Origin: Myxococcales bacterium
GTDB taxonomy: Bacteria; Myxococcota_A; Polyangia; GCA-2747355
Direction: 5' to 3'
NCBI GenBank assembly: GCA_020431405.1
Contig: JAGQIK010000477.1
Location: 1 to 34,271 of the forward strand
DNA length: 34,271 bases
The notes beneath the pieces are model-generated. The model saw only the letters and a program-made list of their open reading frames with translations. It was not told the DNA's origin and ran no database searches. This document shows positions 24,098 through 32,086 of the stretch, piece by piece (the stretch's first letter is position 1; the number at the start of each line of letters is the position of its first letter). A program made the position numbers and the translations under genes.

Positions 24098-26065
24098 TTA
24101 CGCGTCGTCCTGCTCGAGCATCTGCTTGAACTCGGACTCGCTGATGATCTTGAGCTCGCAGCCCTCGGCGACGTACTTCTCGGCCTTCTTCTGCTTGCTG
24201 CTCTTCTTGTCTTCCTTGCCGTCACCGACGACGAGGTAGCTCAGTTCCTTGGTCACGCCGGCGGGCGCCTCGCCGCCGCGCTCCTTGACCAGCTTTTGTG
24301 CCGTCTTGCGATCGAACGACTCGAGCTTGCCAGTAAAGACGAAGCTCTTGCCCCGAAGGGCGCTGCCGGCGGCGCCCTCGCCAGCGGCCGCCGCCGCCGC
24401 CGCCGCCGCCGCTGCGCCTTCGAGCAGCGTGACGTGCTCGAGCAGCGCGTCGATGATCTCGGCCTCGGCTGTCAGGCCGCTGACGATGTTGTTGGCCATG
24501 ATGTCGCCGAAGCCCGAGAGCGCCGCGACCTGCTCGCGCGTCGCCGCGCGCACGGCGGCGAGCGTCTCGAAGTGATCGGCGATGACGCGCGAGACCTGCT
24601 GGCCGAGGTCTTCGATGCCGAGCGCACGCAGGAACGTGGCGAGCTCGATCTCGCGATGGGCGTCGACCTGCGCGAGCAGGTTCTCGGCGGTCTTGTCGCC
24701 GACGCGCTCGATCTCGAGCAGCTTCTCGGCGCTGAGCGTATAGATGTCGACCACGCTGACGAGGATCTGCTTGTCGAAAGCCTCGGCGAGCAGCTTGTCG
24801 CCGAAGCCCTGGATGTCGACGACCTTGCAGAAGTGCTTGATCGTGCCGCGCTGCACGTCGGGGCACTTGAGCGGGTGCGAGCAGAACAGAAAGTCGTCGA
24901 CCTGCGTGACGTCCGAGCCGCAGCTGGGACACGTCTTTGGCGGCACGATCTTCTCTTCGCCCGGTTCGGCGACGAACTCCACGTGCGGGATCACGCCGCC
25001 GCGGCGCGTGACGACGATCTTGGCGCCGATGGTCATGCCGAGCTTCTGCAGGTAACCCCAGTTGTGCAGCGAGGCGCGGCGCACCTCGGCGCCCGAGAGT
25101 GTCACTGGTGCGATCAGCGCCACCGGCGTGATCGCGCCGCTGCGCGCGACGCTCCACTCGATGGCGTCGAGCGTGGTCGTGCCCTGGTCGCCCTGGAACT
25201 TGTAGGCCAGCGCGTAACGTGGGTGGTGGCCGGTGGCGCCGAGCCGCTCGTGCTCTGACAGCTCGTTGGCCTTGAAGACCACGCCGTCGATCTCGAAGTC
25301 GAGGCTGTCGCGCTTCTCGGCGAAGTGACGGTAGCCGCCGGTGAGCTCGTCCTTGTTGACGATCAGCCGCTCCATCTCGGGGAAGCCGAGCGCGATGATG
25401 CGCTCGAATTTCTCGGCCTCGGTTTTGGCGTCGCTGCCGAGCAGATCGTAGCCGGCGAACGACAGGCCGTAGGCGCGGCTCTTTTCGCTGTCCTTCTGCT
25501 TGATGGCGCCGGCGGCGAGGTTGCGCGGGTTGGCGAACTGATCCTTGTAGCGCTCGAAGACCGAGAGCTTCATGTAGATCTCGCCGCGCACCTCGAGCGG
25601 GCCGCCCTCGATGCGGTTGGGCACGTCGGCGATGGTCGCGACGTTTCGTGTGATGTCGTCGCCCACGGTGCCGTTTCCGCGCGTGGCGGCGATGGCGAGC
25701 CGGCCGCTGTCGTCGTAACGGATCGCGCAGGCCACGCCGTCCATCTTTGGCGTGACGGCGACGTCGCCTTCGAACTTGCTGGCCCAGCTCATCAGCTGCG
25801 CGTCGTCGTAGCACTTGTCGAGCGACAGCATCGGCGAGCTGTGCGCCACGTCGGCGCCGAAGCGCTCGGCGCCAAAATCGCCGAGCAGCGGCGAGTCGGG
25901 CCGTACCGCGCGCAGCCGCTCGATCAGGCGGTCGTAGTCGTAGTCCGAGATCTCGGGCTCTTGGCTGTCCCAGTAGAGCGTGTTGTGGCGCGTGATCTCG
26001 CCTTCGAGCTGCTCGGGGCTCATCGCTTCGATCTCTGTCGCGCTGATCTTCCTAAGCTGCGCCAT
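24098..26065 (-). CDS. ligA: NAD-dependent DNA ligase LigA
   Basis: A 655-aa replicative-type ligase. Domain Ia has YWDSQEPEISDYDYDRL (31-47). The adenylation motif KMDG gives K107, but the residue two before the lysine is Thr where most LigA have Glu. The OB fold is followed by a four-cysteine zinc finger (CPSCG ... CSHPLKC), helix-hairpin-helix repeats (about 430-560) and a C-terminal BRCT domain (LRGKSFVFTGKLESFDRKTA). An alanine run from a (GCC)8 tract joins HhH and BRCT. The start ATG gives the canonical N-terminus. The SMUG1-type glycosylase gene lies 48 nt upstream on the same strand. Confidence 0.95.
   Translation of the reverse strand: MAQLRKISATEIEAMSPEQLEGEITRHNTLYWDSQEPEISDYDYDRLIERLRAVRPDSPLLGDFGAERFGADVAHSSPMLSLDKCYDDAQLMSWASKFEGDVAVTPKMDGVACAIRYDDSGRLAIAATRGNGTVGDDITRNVATIADVPNRIEGGPLEVRGEIYMKLSVFERYKDQFANPRNLAAGAIKQKDSEKSRAYGLSFAGYDLLGSDAKTEAEKFERIIALGFPEMERLIVNKDELTGGYRHFAEKRDSLDFEIDGVVFKANELSEHERLGATGHHPRYALAYKFQGDQGTTTLDAIEWSVARSGAITPVALIAPVTLSGAEVRRASLHNWGYLQKLGMTIGAKIVVTRRGGVIPHVEFVAEPGEEKIVPPKTCPSCGSDVTQVDDFLFCSHPLKCPDVQRGTIKHFCKVVDIQGFGDKLLAEAFDKQILVSVVDIYTLSAEKLLEIERVGDKTAENLLAQVDAHREIELATFLRALGIEDLGQQVSRVIADHFETLAAVRAATREQVAALSGFGDIMANNIVSGLTAEAEIIDALLEHVTLLEGAAAAAAAAAAAGEGAAGSALRGKSFVFTGKLESFDRKTAQKLVKERGGEAPAGVTKELSYLVVGDGKEDKKSSKQKKAEKYVAEGCELKIISESEFKQMLEQDDA
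24387..24410. repeat. (GCC)8 trinucleotide tract inside ligA
   Basis: Eight uninterrupted GCC units on the plus strand, part of the codons for an 11-residue alanine run in the linker before the BRCT domain. It is in frame, so copy changes would only alter linker length. Confidence 0.85.
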
Positions 26066-26113
26066 CGGTGCCTTCTACCCTTGTGTGAGCTGAGAGAGCC
26101 GCATCGTAGCCGA

Positions 26114-26842
26114 TCACGCGCCGCAGAGGCCCAGCTCGCTGAGCTCGGTCTTGACGGTGCCAACCCAGTCCTTGTTGGCCTTGGGCGACGCCGGCGAAGG
26201 GTGCAGGATCCTGCCGATGGCGACGTCGTCGCGCCCGGCGGCCTCGAGCACGAGCTTGGCGCGCTCTTCGGCGAAGCCGCCGATGCCGACCACCATCTCG
26301 GGCGCGAGGTAGTCGATCACCGCGAGCAGGTGCTGGTCGCAGGCGGCGAGCAGCGGCTCGCGCTGCGCCTTGAGCAGGCGGTCGGGCGTGCGGTTGCGCC
26401 CGGTGTCCTCCATGAACATCAGCGGACAGTAGTTGGCGATGAAGAAGCGCTCGAAGAACTTGTCGGGCGTCTTGTAGTGCGCCTTGATCGCGCCCCACAG
26501 CCGGCTGCCGCTGACCTCTTTGCGCGGGCAGTCGAAGCCGAGCACGGCGCGCTTGGGATGCTCTTTTTTGGGCTTGCCGACGTGGCCGCGGATGCCGAGC
26601 CAGTCGCGCACCATCTGCGCGTCGCCGAACGGCACGCCGGTTTGCGCCATGCCCCACGGCCCCGGGTTCATGCCGATGAAGATCGCGCGCTTGCCCGGCT
26701 TGCCGAAGCGGTCGACGTACTGGGCGTAGTTTTCGAAGGCGTACTCGAGGGGGTTATAGACGTGCGTCACCGGCTCGTCGAAGGCGAGCTTGGCGAGCGT
26801 CTTGTTGAGCGTCTTGGCCGCATCCAGCATGGGGCGCAGCAT
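26114..26842 (-). CDS. SMUG1-type uracil-DNA glycosylase
   Basis: A 242-aa protein of the SMUG1 branch of uracil-DNA glycosylases, which remove uracil and hydroxymethyluracil in base-excision repair. Motif 1 is GMNPGPWGMAQTGVPFG with the water-activating N59. A second conserved block is VRDWLGIRGHVGKPKKEHPK. Motif 2 is HPSPASPKAN with H214. Length is close to bacterial and human SMUG1. ATG at 26830 is an alternative start. It lies just upstream of ligA in the same direction, pairing base removal with nick sealing. Confidence 0.93.
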   Translation of the reverse strand: MLRPMLDAAKTLNKTLAKLAFDEPVTHVYNPLEYAFENYAQYVDRFGKPGKRAIFIGMNPGPWGMAQTGVPFGDAQMVRDWLGIRGHVGKPKKEHPKRAVLGFDCPRKEVSGSRLWGAIKAHYKTPDKFFERFFIANYCPLMFMEDTGRNRTPDRLLKAQREPLLAACDQHLLAVIDYLAPEMVVGIGGFAEERAKLVLEAAGRDDVAIGRILHPSPASPKANKDWVGTVKTELSELGLCGA

Positions 26843-26845
26843 ACC

Positions 26846-28066
26846 TTAGAAACAGTTCACCACGGCGGACGTTGCCTTCCAGCTGCTCGTCGTCTCGGCG
26901 GTGTACTGCGTCAGAAAGAGCGCGTCGGCGCGCACGAGCGGGTGCGGCCGCCAGCCGAGGATGCTCGACGCGTAGGGCGTCGCGAGCAGCGGCGCACCGG
27001 TGCGATCGAGAAACTGCCAGTGGATCGTCGGTTCGGTGGCGGTGCCCTCGTAGTCGTTCCACACCACCCAGGCGCCCGCGCCCTGCGCCACCACGCGCGG
27101 GTTGATCGAGTCGTAGATGGTATTGGTCAGCCGGTTGGTGGCGGTGACCGCGCCCTGATCGTCGAGGCGGCTGCAATAGACCTCTTGGTTGGTCGGCGTC
27201 TCGCGCTGCTGGTAGCAGAGCATCGCGCCGCCGCCGAGCAGCGCCGCGGCGCTGGCGAAGCTGCCGCGCACCGAGGAGGCCGAGACCTGCGTCTCGTTGC
27301 CGAGCGCCTTGCCGTCGTCGCCGATGATGCGGGCGTAGACCAAAGGCGGCGACGCGCGCGCGTCGGTCCAGGCGACCAGCGTGCGGCCCTTGCCGAGCGG
27401 CGCGAGCGTCGGCTGCAGCGCGTTGAAGTCCACCGCGGGCACGACCGAGAGCGGGATCTGACCTTCGCCGCTCTGGTCGGTGCGCAGAAAGAAGACCATC
27501 GCCGCGTTGTCGTTGTTCTTGAGCGTCGCGGCGATGACAAAGCCATCGCCGTCGAAGGCGATGTCGAAGCCGCCGTCGAGCCCGTTGGTGACGGTCTTGC
27601 TGCCGACGAGCTTGCCGGCGTCGCCGAGCTCGCGCATCACGAGGCGGTCCTGCGCGTCGCGATAGAACAGCAGCCGTTTGCCCTGCACCGTCAGGATGTG
27701 CGGATAGGTACCGGCGGCGAGCTGCGTCGGTCCGGCGACCACCGAGCCCTTGCGCGCGACCTCGGCGTAATAGAGCGTGCCTTGGCCGCCGCTGGTGACG
27801 TCCTCCCAGACCATCGCCACGTTGTCGCCGACGCTGACCAGCGCGGCGCGCAGCGAGTCGACGCTGGCGTTGCCCAGCGGCTGAAAGGCGCGCACGGAGG
27901 TGCTCGTGCACTGCGGCGGCGCGACGGGGCCGTCGCTGGCGTCCGCGCCGTCGCCAGCGCGTGCGTCGGCGTCGGCGAGCGCCGCGTCGCTGAGCGGCTG
28001 AAAGCCTTTGCAGCCGCCGGCGAGCGCGCAGCACAGCGCCAGCAGCAGCGGCAGCGCCGGACGCAT
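26846..28066 (-). CDS. Lipoprotein, probably beta-propeller, function unknown
   Basis: A 406-aa protein with a lipoprotein signal (MRPALPLLLALCCALAGGC, lipidated C19). A short Asp/Ala-rich stretch follows. The rest consists of repeating beta-rich units of about 45 residues, e.g. LRAALVSVGDNVAMVWEDV, PTLAPLGKGRTLVAWTDAR, NPRVVAQGAGAWVVWNDYEG, suggesting a propeller. Such surface lipoproteins are plentiful in Myxococcota, with mostly unknown roles. The ATG overlaps the methyltransferase stop by one base (TGATG). The stop TAA is 3 nt before the SMUG1 gene. Confidence 0.78.
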   Translation of the reverse strand: MRPALPLLLALCCALAGGCKGFQPLSDAALADADARAGDGADASDGPVAPPQCTSTSVRAFQPLGNASVDSLRAALVSVGDNVAMVWEDVTSGGQGTLYYAEVARKGSVVAGPTQLAAGTYPHILTVQGKRLLFYRDAQDRLVMRELGDAGKLVGSKTVTNGLDGGFDIAFDGDGFVIAATLKNNDNAAMVFFLRTDQSGEGQIPLSVVPAVDFNALQPTLAPLGKGRTLVAWTDARASPPLVYARIIGDDGKALGNETQVSASSVRGSFASAAALLGGGAMLCYQQRETPTNQEVYCSRLDDQGAVTATNRLTNTIYDSINPRVVAQGAGAWVVWNDYEGTATEPTIHWQFLDRTGAPLLATPYASSILGWRPHPLVRADALFLTQYTAETTSSWKATSAVVNCF

Positions 28067-28635
28067 CAACCGCTCGGCTTCTGCGCGATCAGCTGCGCGA
28101 CGTGGCTGCCGTGAAATACGCCCTCGCGGTAGTGCAGAGGGCGCAGCGTGGGGAACCAAGCGAGCAGCTCGTTGCGCGCCACCAAAAAGCGGCGGCTGGG
28201 GTGCTTGTGCAGCTCGAGGTTGTCGACGGTGGCGATCTCTACGACCAGCACGCCGCCGGGCGCGAGCGCTTCGCTGATCGCGTCGACGAGGTCGCGCTGC
28301 TTGTAGTGGATGCAGAGCACCACGTCGAAGGGGCCCTCGGGCAACGAGCCTTGCTCGAGGTCGTGCAGGCCGACGCGGATCTCGACGCCGTTGCCCTCGG
28401 CGAGCTCTCTGGCCTTGCGCAGGCCCACGGCGGAGATGTCGATGGCGTCGACCTCGAATCCCTGCTTGGCCAGGTAGACGGCGTTTCGCCCTTCGCCGCA
28501 GGCGATGTCGAGCGCACGTCCGCCGTCAGGTAGAAGGGCACGCTGCTCGACGAGCAGCGGCGCGGGCTGCGCGCCATAGACGTAGTCGCCGGTGCTATAG
28601 CGCGCGTCCCATTTGAGACGGTCGGCCTCGCTCAC
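28066..28635 (-). CDS. Class I SAM-dependent methyltransferase
   Basis: A 189-aa protein with the SAM-binding motif I LDIACGEGRNAVYLA (about 43-57), the acidic residue of motif II in VDAIDIS, and LAPGGVLVVEIA at motif post-II. The N-terminal WDARYSTGDYVYG is typical of the TehB/YcgJ-like small methyltransferases that act on small molecules such as oxyanions or thiols. The substrate cannot be told. It is translationally coupled to the lipoprotein gene by the TGATG overlap. A pair of hairpin repeats separates it from the upstream cysteine-rich gene. Confidence 0.88.
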   Translation of the reverse strand: MSEADRLKWDARYSTGDYVYGAQPAPLLVEQRALLPDGGRALDIACGEGRNAVYLAKQGFEVDAIDISAVGLRKARELAEGNGVEIRVGLHDLEQGSLPEGPFDVVLCIHYKQRDLVDAISEALAPGGVLVVEIATVDNLELHKHPSRRFLVARNELLAWFPTLRPLHYREGVFHGSHVAQLIAQKPSG

Positions 28636-28658
28636 CGCGCGAGCATAGCGTACTCGCC

Positions 28659-28717
28659 GGCCGCGGAGCGGTCGTCCGCAGCGAATTTGCTGGCCGCGGA
28701 GCGGTCGTCCGCGGCGA
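28659..28717. repeat. Two direct 26-bp repeats, each forming a hairpin
   Basis: GGCCGCGGAGCGGTCGTCCG occurs at 28659 and 28692 and the match extends to 26 bp with one mismatch. In the second copy CCGCGGA and TCCGCGG form 7-bp arms around a 7-nt loop. The pair starts 2 nt after the stop of the leftward gene at 28720, so it may act as a terminator or mRNA 3'-end stabiliser ahead of the methyltransferase gene. There is no T-run. Confidence 0.75.
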
Positions 28718-28719
28718 GA

Positions 28720-29580
28720 TCAGCGGCAGGTCTTGCTGAAGGGTGGTCCCGAGCACAGTCGCGAGCAGCAGTCCGTCGCGGTGGTGCACGGCGCGCCGAA
28801 GCCGCCGGCGGTGCATTGATCGGGCGTGCCGACGTCGCGCGTGCTGTCGGCGAGCGGCTGCGTGTCGCGCGTGCTGTCGCGCTGAGGGCGCGCGTCGCGC
28901 GTGCTGTCGGCGCTCGGTCCGCCGTCGCGTGCGGGGCCGTCGGCGCCGGCGTCTGGTGGGGCGCTGTCGGGCGCCGGCGTGCCGGCGTCGCTTCCGGGGC
29001 CGGGTGCGACGATGCGGCCGTTGGCGCCGAGCTGGCCGTCGCGCGTGTGACAGAAGTTGCAGGAGCCGACGACCTGCGGATCGGGCATACGGATCTCGCG
29101 GCCGTTGGCGCGGATCGCCGCGGTGTAGGGCAGCTTGAAGCCTGGCGCCTTGTCGCGCTCGAGGCGGAAGTTGCCGGCGATGGTGGTGAGCACGCGATAG
29201 GTCGTGCCGGTGGCGTCGGTGATCGCCACCTCGACGTTCGGCACGCCGTAGCAGTCGTTGGCCTGACCGGGCGCGCCGTAGATCGTGCCCGCGACGATCA
29301 GCTGCGGGATCTGCGGGCTGCCAGACAGCGCGTGACAGCCGAGACAGTTGCGCCCGGGGTGCATGTCGAGCGAGCGTTGATGTACGCCGTCCCAAGCGAT
29401 CGGCGCGTTGCCAACCCAGCTCGTGTGCACGCCGGCCCAGCGCTTGCCGGCGGCGCAGCGCGGCTCGTCGATGCCGCCGAGGCCCTTGGGTGCGGCCGCG
29501 TCTTGCTCGCTGCAGCCGACGGTCGCGGCGAGCGCGATGGTGGCGACGAGCGCGAGCAGGTGAAGCGAACGGGAGCGCAT
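28720..29580 (-). CDS. Lipoprotein with two c-type heme motifs and cysteine-rich tail
   Basis: A 286-aa protein. The signal ends at ALAATVGC (C23), a type II lipobox. CXXCH motifs occur at CLGCH (79-83) and CNFCH (174-178); the region between (VPNVEVAITDATGTTYRVLT, TIAGNFRLERDKAPG) looks like a carboxypeptidase-regulatory-type beta domain. A low-complexity DSTRD-rich linker follows, from four short DNA repeats, then a C-terminal cysteine-rich module (GAPCTTATDCCSRLCS). It probably sits on the cell envelope as an electron-transfer or heme-bearing protein. The ATG overlaps the stop of the next upstream gene (TGATG). Confidence 0.78.
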   Translation of the reverse strand: MRSRSLHLLALVATIALAATVGCSEQDAAAPKGLGGIDEPRCAAGKRWAGVHTSWVGNAPIAWDGVHQRSLDMHPGRNCLGCHALSGSPQIPQLIVAGTIYGAPGQANDCYGVPNVEVAITDATGTTYRVLTTIAGNFRLERDKAPGFKLPYTAAIRANGREIRMPDPQVVGSCNFCHTRDGQLGANGRIVAPGPGSDAGTPAPDSAPPDAGADGPARDGGPSADSTRDARPQRDSTRDTQPLADSTRDVGTPDQCTAGGFGAPCTTATDCCSRLCSGPPFSKTCR

Positions 29581-30599
29581 CAGTTGTTCGGTGCTCCGGC
29601 GCAGATCCACGCCGCGATGGTGTCGACCTGTTGCTTGGCCAGGCTCACGCCGATCTTCGGCATCTGCGTGCCGCGGCAGAGGTTGATGCCGAGCAGCTTG
29701 TCGAGCAGGTAGCTGGAGGCGCCGGTGGTCGAGACCAGCTTGCGGCCGTCGGCGCATTGCTTCGACGTCACGCCGACGAGCTCTTGATAGGCGCGCGCGG
29801 TGCTCAGGTCGAGGCTCTCCTTGGGCACGATGCCGACGTGACAGCCGACGGTGGCGCACTGGCTGGAGAAGATCGGCTGCACGTCGCGCTTGAACGAGAC
29901 GCCGCTGATCGCGCACGTGCAGCTGCCGCCGTTGCAGCGCTGCGCCGCGCTGCAGGCCTTGTTGCAGCCGCCGCAGTGCTGATCGTTGCCCTGCGTGTCG
30001 ACGCAGGACTGACCGCACTGCGTCAGCGATCCGCAGTCCGCGGCACACGCGCCGTCGCGACAGACGGTGCCCGACGTGCACGGCTTGTTGCAGCCGCCGC
30101 AGTGGGCGCCGCTGGTATGCGTGTCGACGCAGCTTCCGCCGCACAGCGTCGTGCCGCTGGCGCAGAGATCAGGGCTCAGCGTGTCGACGCGGCTGTCGCT
30201 TGGCGGCGTTGGCGGTCCGTCGCCGCGCGGGCCGTCCACCGAGGCGTCGCTGCTCGGCGGCGATAGGTCTCGTACGTAGGCGCGAAGCAGCGCGAGCTGG
30301 CAACGCTCGGGCGCGGGCGGCGAGGGATGGGTTGCTTCGGCGAAGCGCTGCAGCGAGAGCGCGGCGAAGGGCGCGAAGCGCGCCTCGTCGTCGAAATCGA
30401 CGCCGCCCGGCGCGCCTTGCCGGGCGGCACCAGCCAGTGTGCTGGCGTGACAGGTGGTGCAGGTCGCTCCAAGGAAGGGACCGATATGATCGGCATATGT
30501 GACGCGAGCGGGCAGGGCGCAGTCAGGCGTGCTCGGAGCTGGGTCGTCGCTGCAACCGAAGGCTGTCAGCGCCGCCAGCACGAGACACGTCTGCCGCAC
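29580..30599 (-). CDS. Cytochrome-like lipoprotein with cysteine-rich repeats
   Basis: A 339-aa protein with lipobox LTAFGC (C16). A cytochrome-like CTTCH (47-51) lies in HIGPFLGATCTTCHASTLAG. Two Cys-rich repeats follow (about 146-185 and 189-228), each with the pattern CG.SCVDT......HCGGCNK.C, a duplication also visible in the DNA. Near the end, QPIFSSQCATVGCHVG has CX4CH (C248, C253, H254) rather than CXXCH; the following text (KIGVSLAKQQVDTIAAWICA) is typical of Myxococcota planctomycete-cytochrome-like domains. It is translationally coupled to the next gene, so both products probably form one envelope complex. Confidence 0.78.
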   Translation of the reverse strand: MRQTCLVLAALTAFGCSDDPAPSTPDCALPARVTYADHIGPFLGATCTTCHASTLAGAARQGAPGGVDFDDEARFAPFAALSLQRFAEATHPSPPAPERCQLALLRAYVRDLSPPSSDASVDGPRGDGPPTPPSDSRVDTLSPDLCASGTTLCGGSCVDTHTSGAHCGGCNKPCTSGTVCRDGACAADCGSLTQCGQSCVDTQGNDQHCGGCNKACSAAQRCNGGSCTCAISGVSFKRDVQPIFSSQCATVGCHVGIVPKESLDLSTARAYQELVGVTSKQCADGRKLVSTTGASSYLLDKLLGINLCRGTQMPKIGVSLAKQQVDTIAAWICAGAPNN

Positions 30600-30636
30600 G
30601 TTTAGGTCTGCGACCGACTGTGGTCTTGGATACGCA

Positions 30637-30660
30637 AAAGAGCCCCCGAGAGGGCTCTTT
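30637..30660 (-). terminator. Rho-independent terminator
   Basis: A perfect 9-bp stem, AAAGAGCCC (30637-30645) with GGGCTCTTT (30652-30660), and a 6-nt loop. Read leftward it is followed by a fourth T, then GCG. It would end the leftward transcript coming from the promoter at 31142-31170; read rightward it could also work. Confidence 0.75.
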
Positions 30661-30721
30661 CACGTCGAAAATCAGATTGATTGGACCGCTGACGCGGTCG
30701 ATGCAATTTGCGGGGACTAGC

Positions 30722-31087
30722 TCAGGGGACGCGCGCTGGATCGAAGGTGATGCAGCGATCGCTGGCATCGAGACGGCAGCATTGCAGAAACTGCTGCAGC
30801 GTGACCCCGGCGCGGCGAGGTTGGCGGTACCAGAAATCGAGGGCGCGACGCTTGGCGTCGACGCGGTCCTTACCCTCGAACGTGACTGGATGCTCTAGTT
30901 GGTACTTCCCACGGGAAAAACCCTCCCGGCAGCGATCGCCGGGATCCCGTAGGATCGTCGGGTGGCGCTACCGAAGCGCGCTCCCGATCGAGAACGCGCC
31001 AGAAAAAAGTGGTCTAGGCAGAAGCCTAGGCAGCGGTTCTAACGGCGGTTCTGGTTGATTGGGTTCCATCGGTCCTTGGCGTTCCAT
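30722..31087 (-). pseudogene. Small protein gene interrupted by one in-frame TAG
   Basis: From ATG at 31087, preceded by GAGG at 5-nt spacing, the frame encodes 39 residues beginning MERQGPMEPNQPEPPLEPLP. It then meets TAG (30970-30968) and continues in the same frame for 81 codons to TGA. The downstream part looks like real protein (RHPTILRDPGDRCREGFSRG and EHPVTFEGKDRVDAKRRALD), with codon use like its neighbours and no in-frame start of its own. I do not recognise the family. It is either a gene broken by a recent nonsense change, a readthrough site, or a sequence error. It has its own promoter and terminator. Confidence 0.5.
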
Positions 31088-31102
31088 CTGTTCCTCGACC
31101 CG

Positions 31103-31122
31103 GGCGGATCATCGGATCCGCC
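31103..31122 (-). promoter_or_regulatory. Leader hairpin before the interrupted small gene
   Basis: GGCGGATC (31103-31110) and GATCCGCC (31115-31122) form a perfect 8-bp stem with a 4-nt loop. In the leftward transcript it ends about 6 nt before the Shine-Dalgarno, so it could modulate translation. Confidence 0.55.
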
Positions 31123-31141
31123 ATCCCATCCTACATATATT

Positions 31142-31170
31142 CATATATTCGGGGGATTGGGAGCTGTCAA
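31142..31170 (-). promoter_or_regulatory. Near-consensus sigma70 promoter
   Basis: On the minus strand TTGACA (31170-31165) and TATATG (31147-31142) are separated by exactly 17 bp. The region is AT-rich in an otherwise very GC-rich window. Transcription should start near 31135 and run leftward into the small interrupted gene. It lies just behind the stop of murI. Confidence 0.7.
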
Positions 31171-31212
31171 GCTTTGGCCACGCGAGGGCGGACGTAACAG
31201 CCCTTACGCGAC

Positions 31213-32064
31213 CTACAGCTCGGCGGGCTCGCCGTCCACGCGACGGCCGAGAAAGCGCGTCGCCAGCTCGCCAAAGCGGCTGTCGTCGGTGACGAAGAAG
31301 CGCGAGCGCTGCGCGGGCGCGCCGCCGTCGCCGCCGCCGCCGCCGCCGTCGGCCGTCGCCGCATCGGCGCCGAGGCCGCGCTCGGCGAGGTCACGCACGA
31401 CGTCATCGGCGGCTGCGCTGGCGGAGTCGACGAGGTCGACCTCGCGCCCGAAGACCTCGCGCGCGGCGTCGGCGATGGCCTCGGCGAGCAGGGGGTAGTG
31501 CGTGCAGCCGAGCACCAGCGTGTCGAGCACGCCGCTGTCGCGCTGCAGCGCGCTCAGGTAGTGACGCGCCACCTGCGCGGTGACGGGGTGGTTGCCCCAG
31601 CCCTCTTCAGCGAGCGGCACGAACAGCGGGCAAGCCTGACTGAACACGACGAGCTCGGGCCGCAGCGCCTGCAGCGCGCGCTGGTAGGCGCGCGAGGCGA
31701 CGGTGCCGATGGTGCCGATGACGCCGACAGCGCCGAGCTCGGCGCGCTCGGCGGCCGCGCGCGCGCCGGGGGCGATCACGCCCATCAGCGGCACGTCGAG
31801 CTCCGCGCGCAGGGCGTCGAGGGCGTGCGCCGAGGCGGTGTTGCAGGCCACGACGATGTATTTGACGTCGTACGCCAGCAGAAAGCGCGCGATCTGTCGC
31901 GAGTAGCGAATGACCGTGTCGGCGGACTTGGTGCCGTACGGCACACGCGCCGTGTCGCCGAGATAGATCAGCCGCTCGTGGGGCAGGGCGGCCTCGAGGG
32001 CGCGCGCCACGGTCAAGCCACCGACGCCCGAGTCGAAGACGCCGATGGCTCGCTGGTCAGTCAT
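31213..32064 (-). CDS. murI: Glutamate racemase MurI
   Basis: A 283-aa enzyme that makes D-glutamate for peptidoglycan. The N-terminus has GVFDSGVGGLTVARAL. The two catalytic cysteines lie in VVACNTASA (about residue 74) and LGCTHYPLL (about residue 186), and YLGDTARVPYGTKS is the substrate-loop signature. A glycine-rich insert (DGGGGGGDGG, about 243-252) near the C-terminus is unusual but should lie in a loop. The ATG at 32064 gives the canonical start. The DUF1232 gene is 22 nt upstream on the same strand, so they are probably cotranscribed. Confidence 0.95.
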   Translation of the reverse strand: MTDQRAIGVFDSGVGGLTVARALEAALPHERLIYLGDTARVPYGTKSADTVIRYSRQIARFLLAYDVKYIVVACNTASAHALDALRAELDVPLMGVIAPGARAAAERAELGAVGVIGTIGTVASRAYQRALQALRPELVVFSQACPLFVPLAEEGWGNHPVTAQVARHYLSALQRDSGVLDTLVLGCTHYPLLAEAIADAAREVFGREVDLVDSASAAADDVVRDLAERGLGADAATADGGGGGGDGGAPAQRSRFFVTDDSRFGELATRFLGRRVDGEPAEL

Positions 32065-32086
32065 CCGTGGTGCAGCTGGGGCGCTA

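Noticed and set aside
25325-28114. A 929-codon open frame on the plus strand.
   Set aside because: It lies antisense to ligA, the SMUG1 gene and the lipoprotein gene, all with clear family motifs. Its translation is biased in composition and has no recognisable domain; it is a shadow produced by high GC at third codon positions.
30684-30699. Small hairpin GACCGC/GCGGTC between the small gene and the terminator, considered as part of a tRNA-like or tmRNA-like structure.
   Set aside because: No tRNA cloverleaf, CCA end or tmRNA/RNase P consensus sequence was found in the unit.
30620-30898. A 92-codon plus-strand frame across the terminator and the small interrupted gene.
   Set aside because: It would run through a strong hairpin just after its start and is antisense to the more protein-like minus-strand frame with its own promoter and ribosome site.
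31018-31040. Direct repeat of CTAGGCAG near the interrupted gene, considered as a target-site duplication.
   Set aside because: The copies are only 4 bp apart and no transposase or terminal inverted repeats flank them; the repeat simply encodes LPRLLPRP in the small protein.
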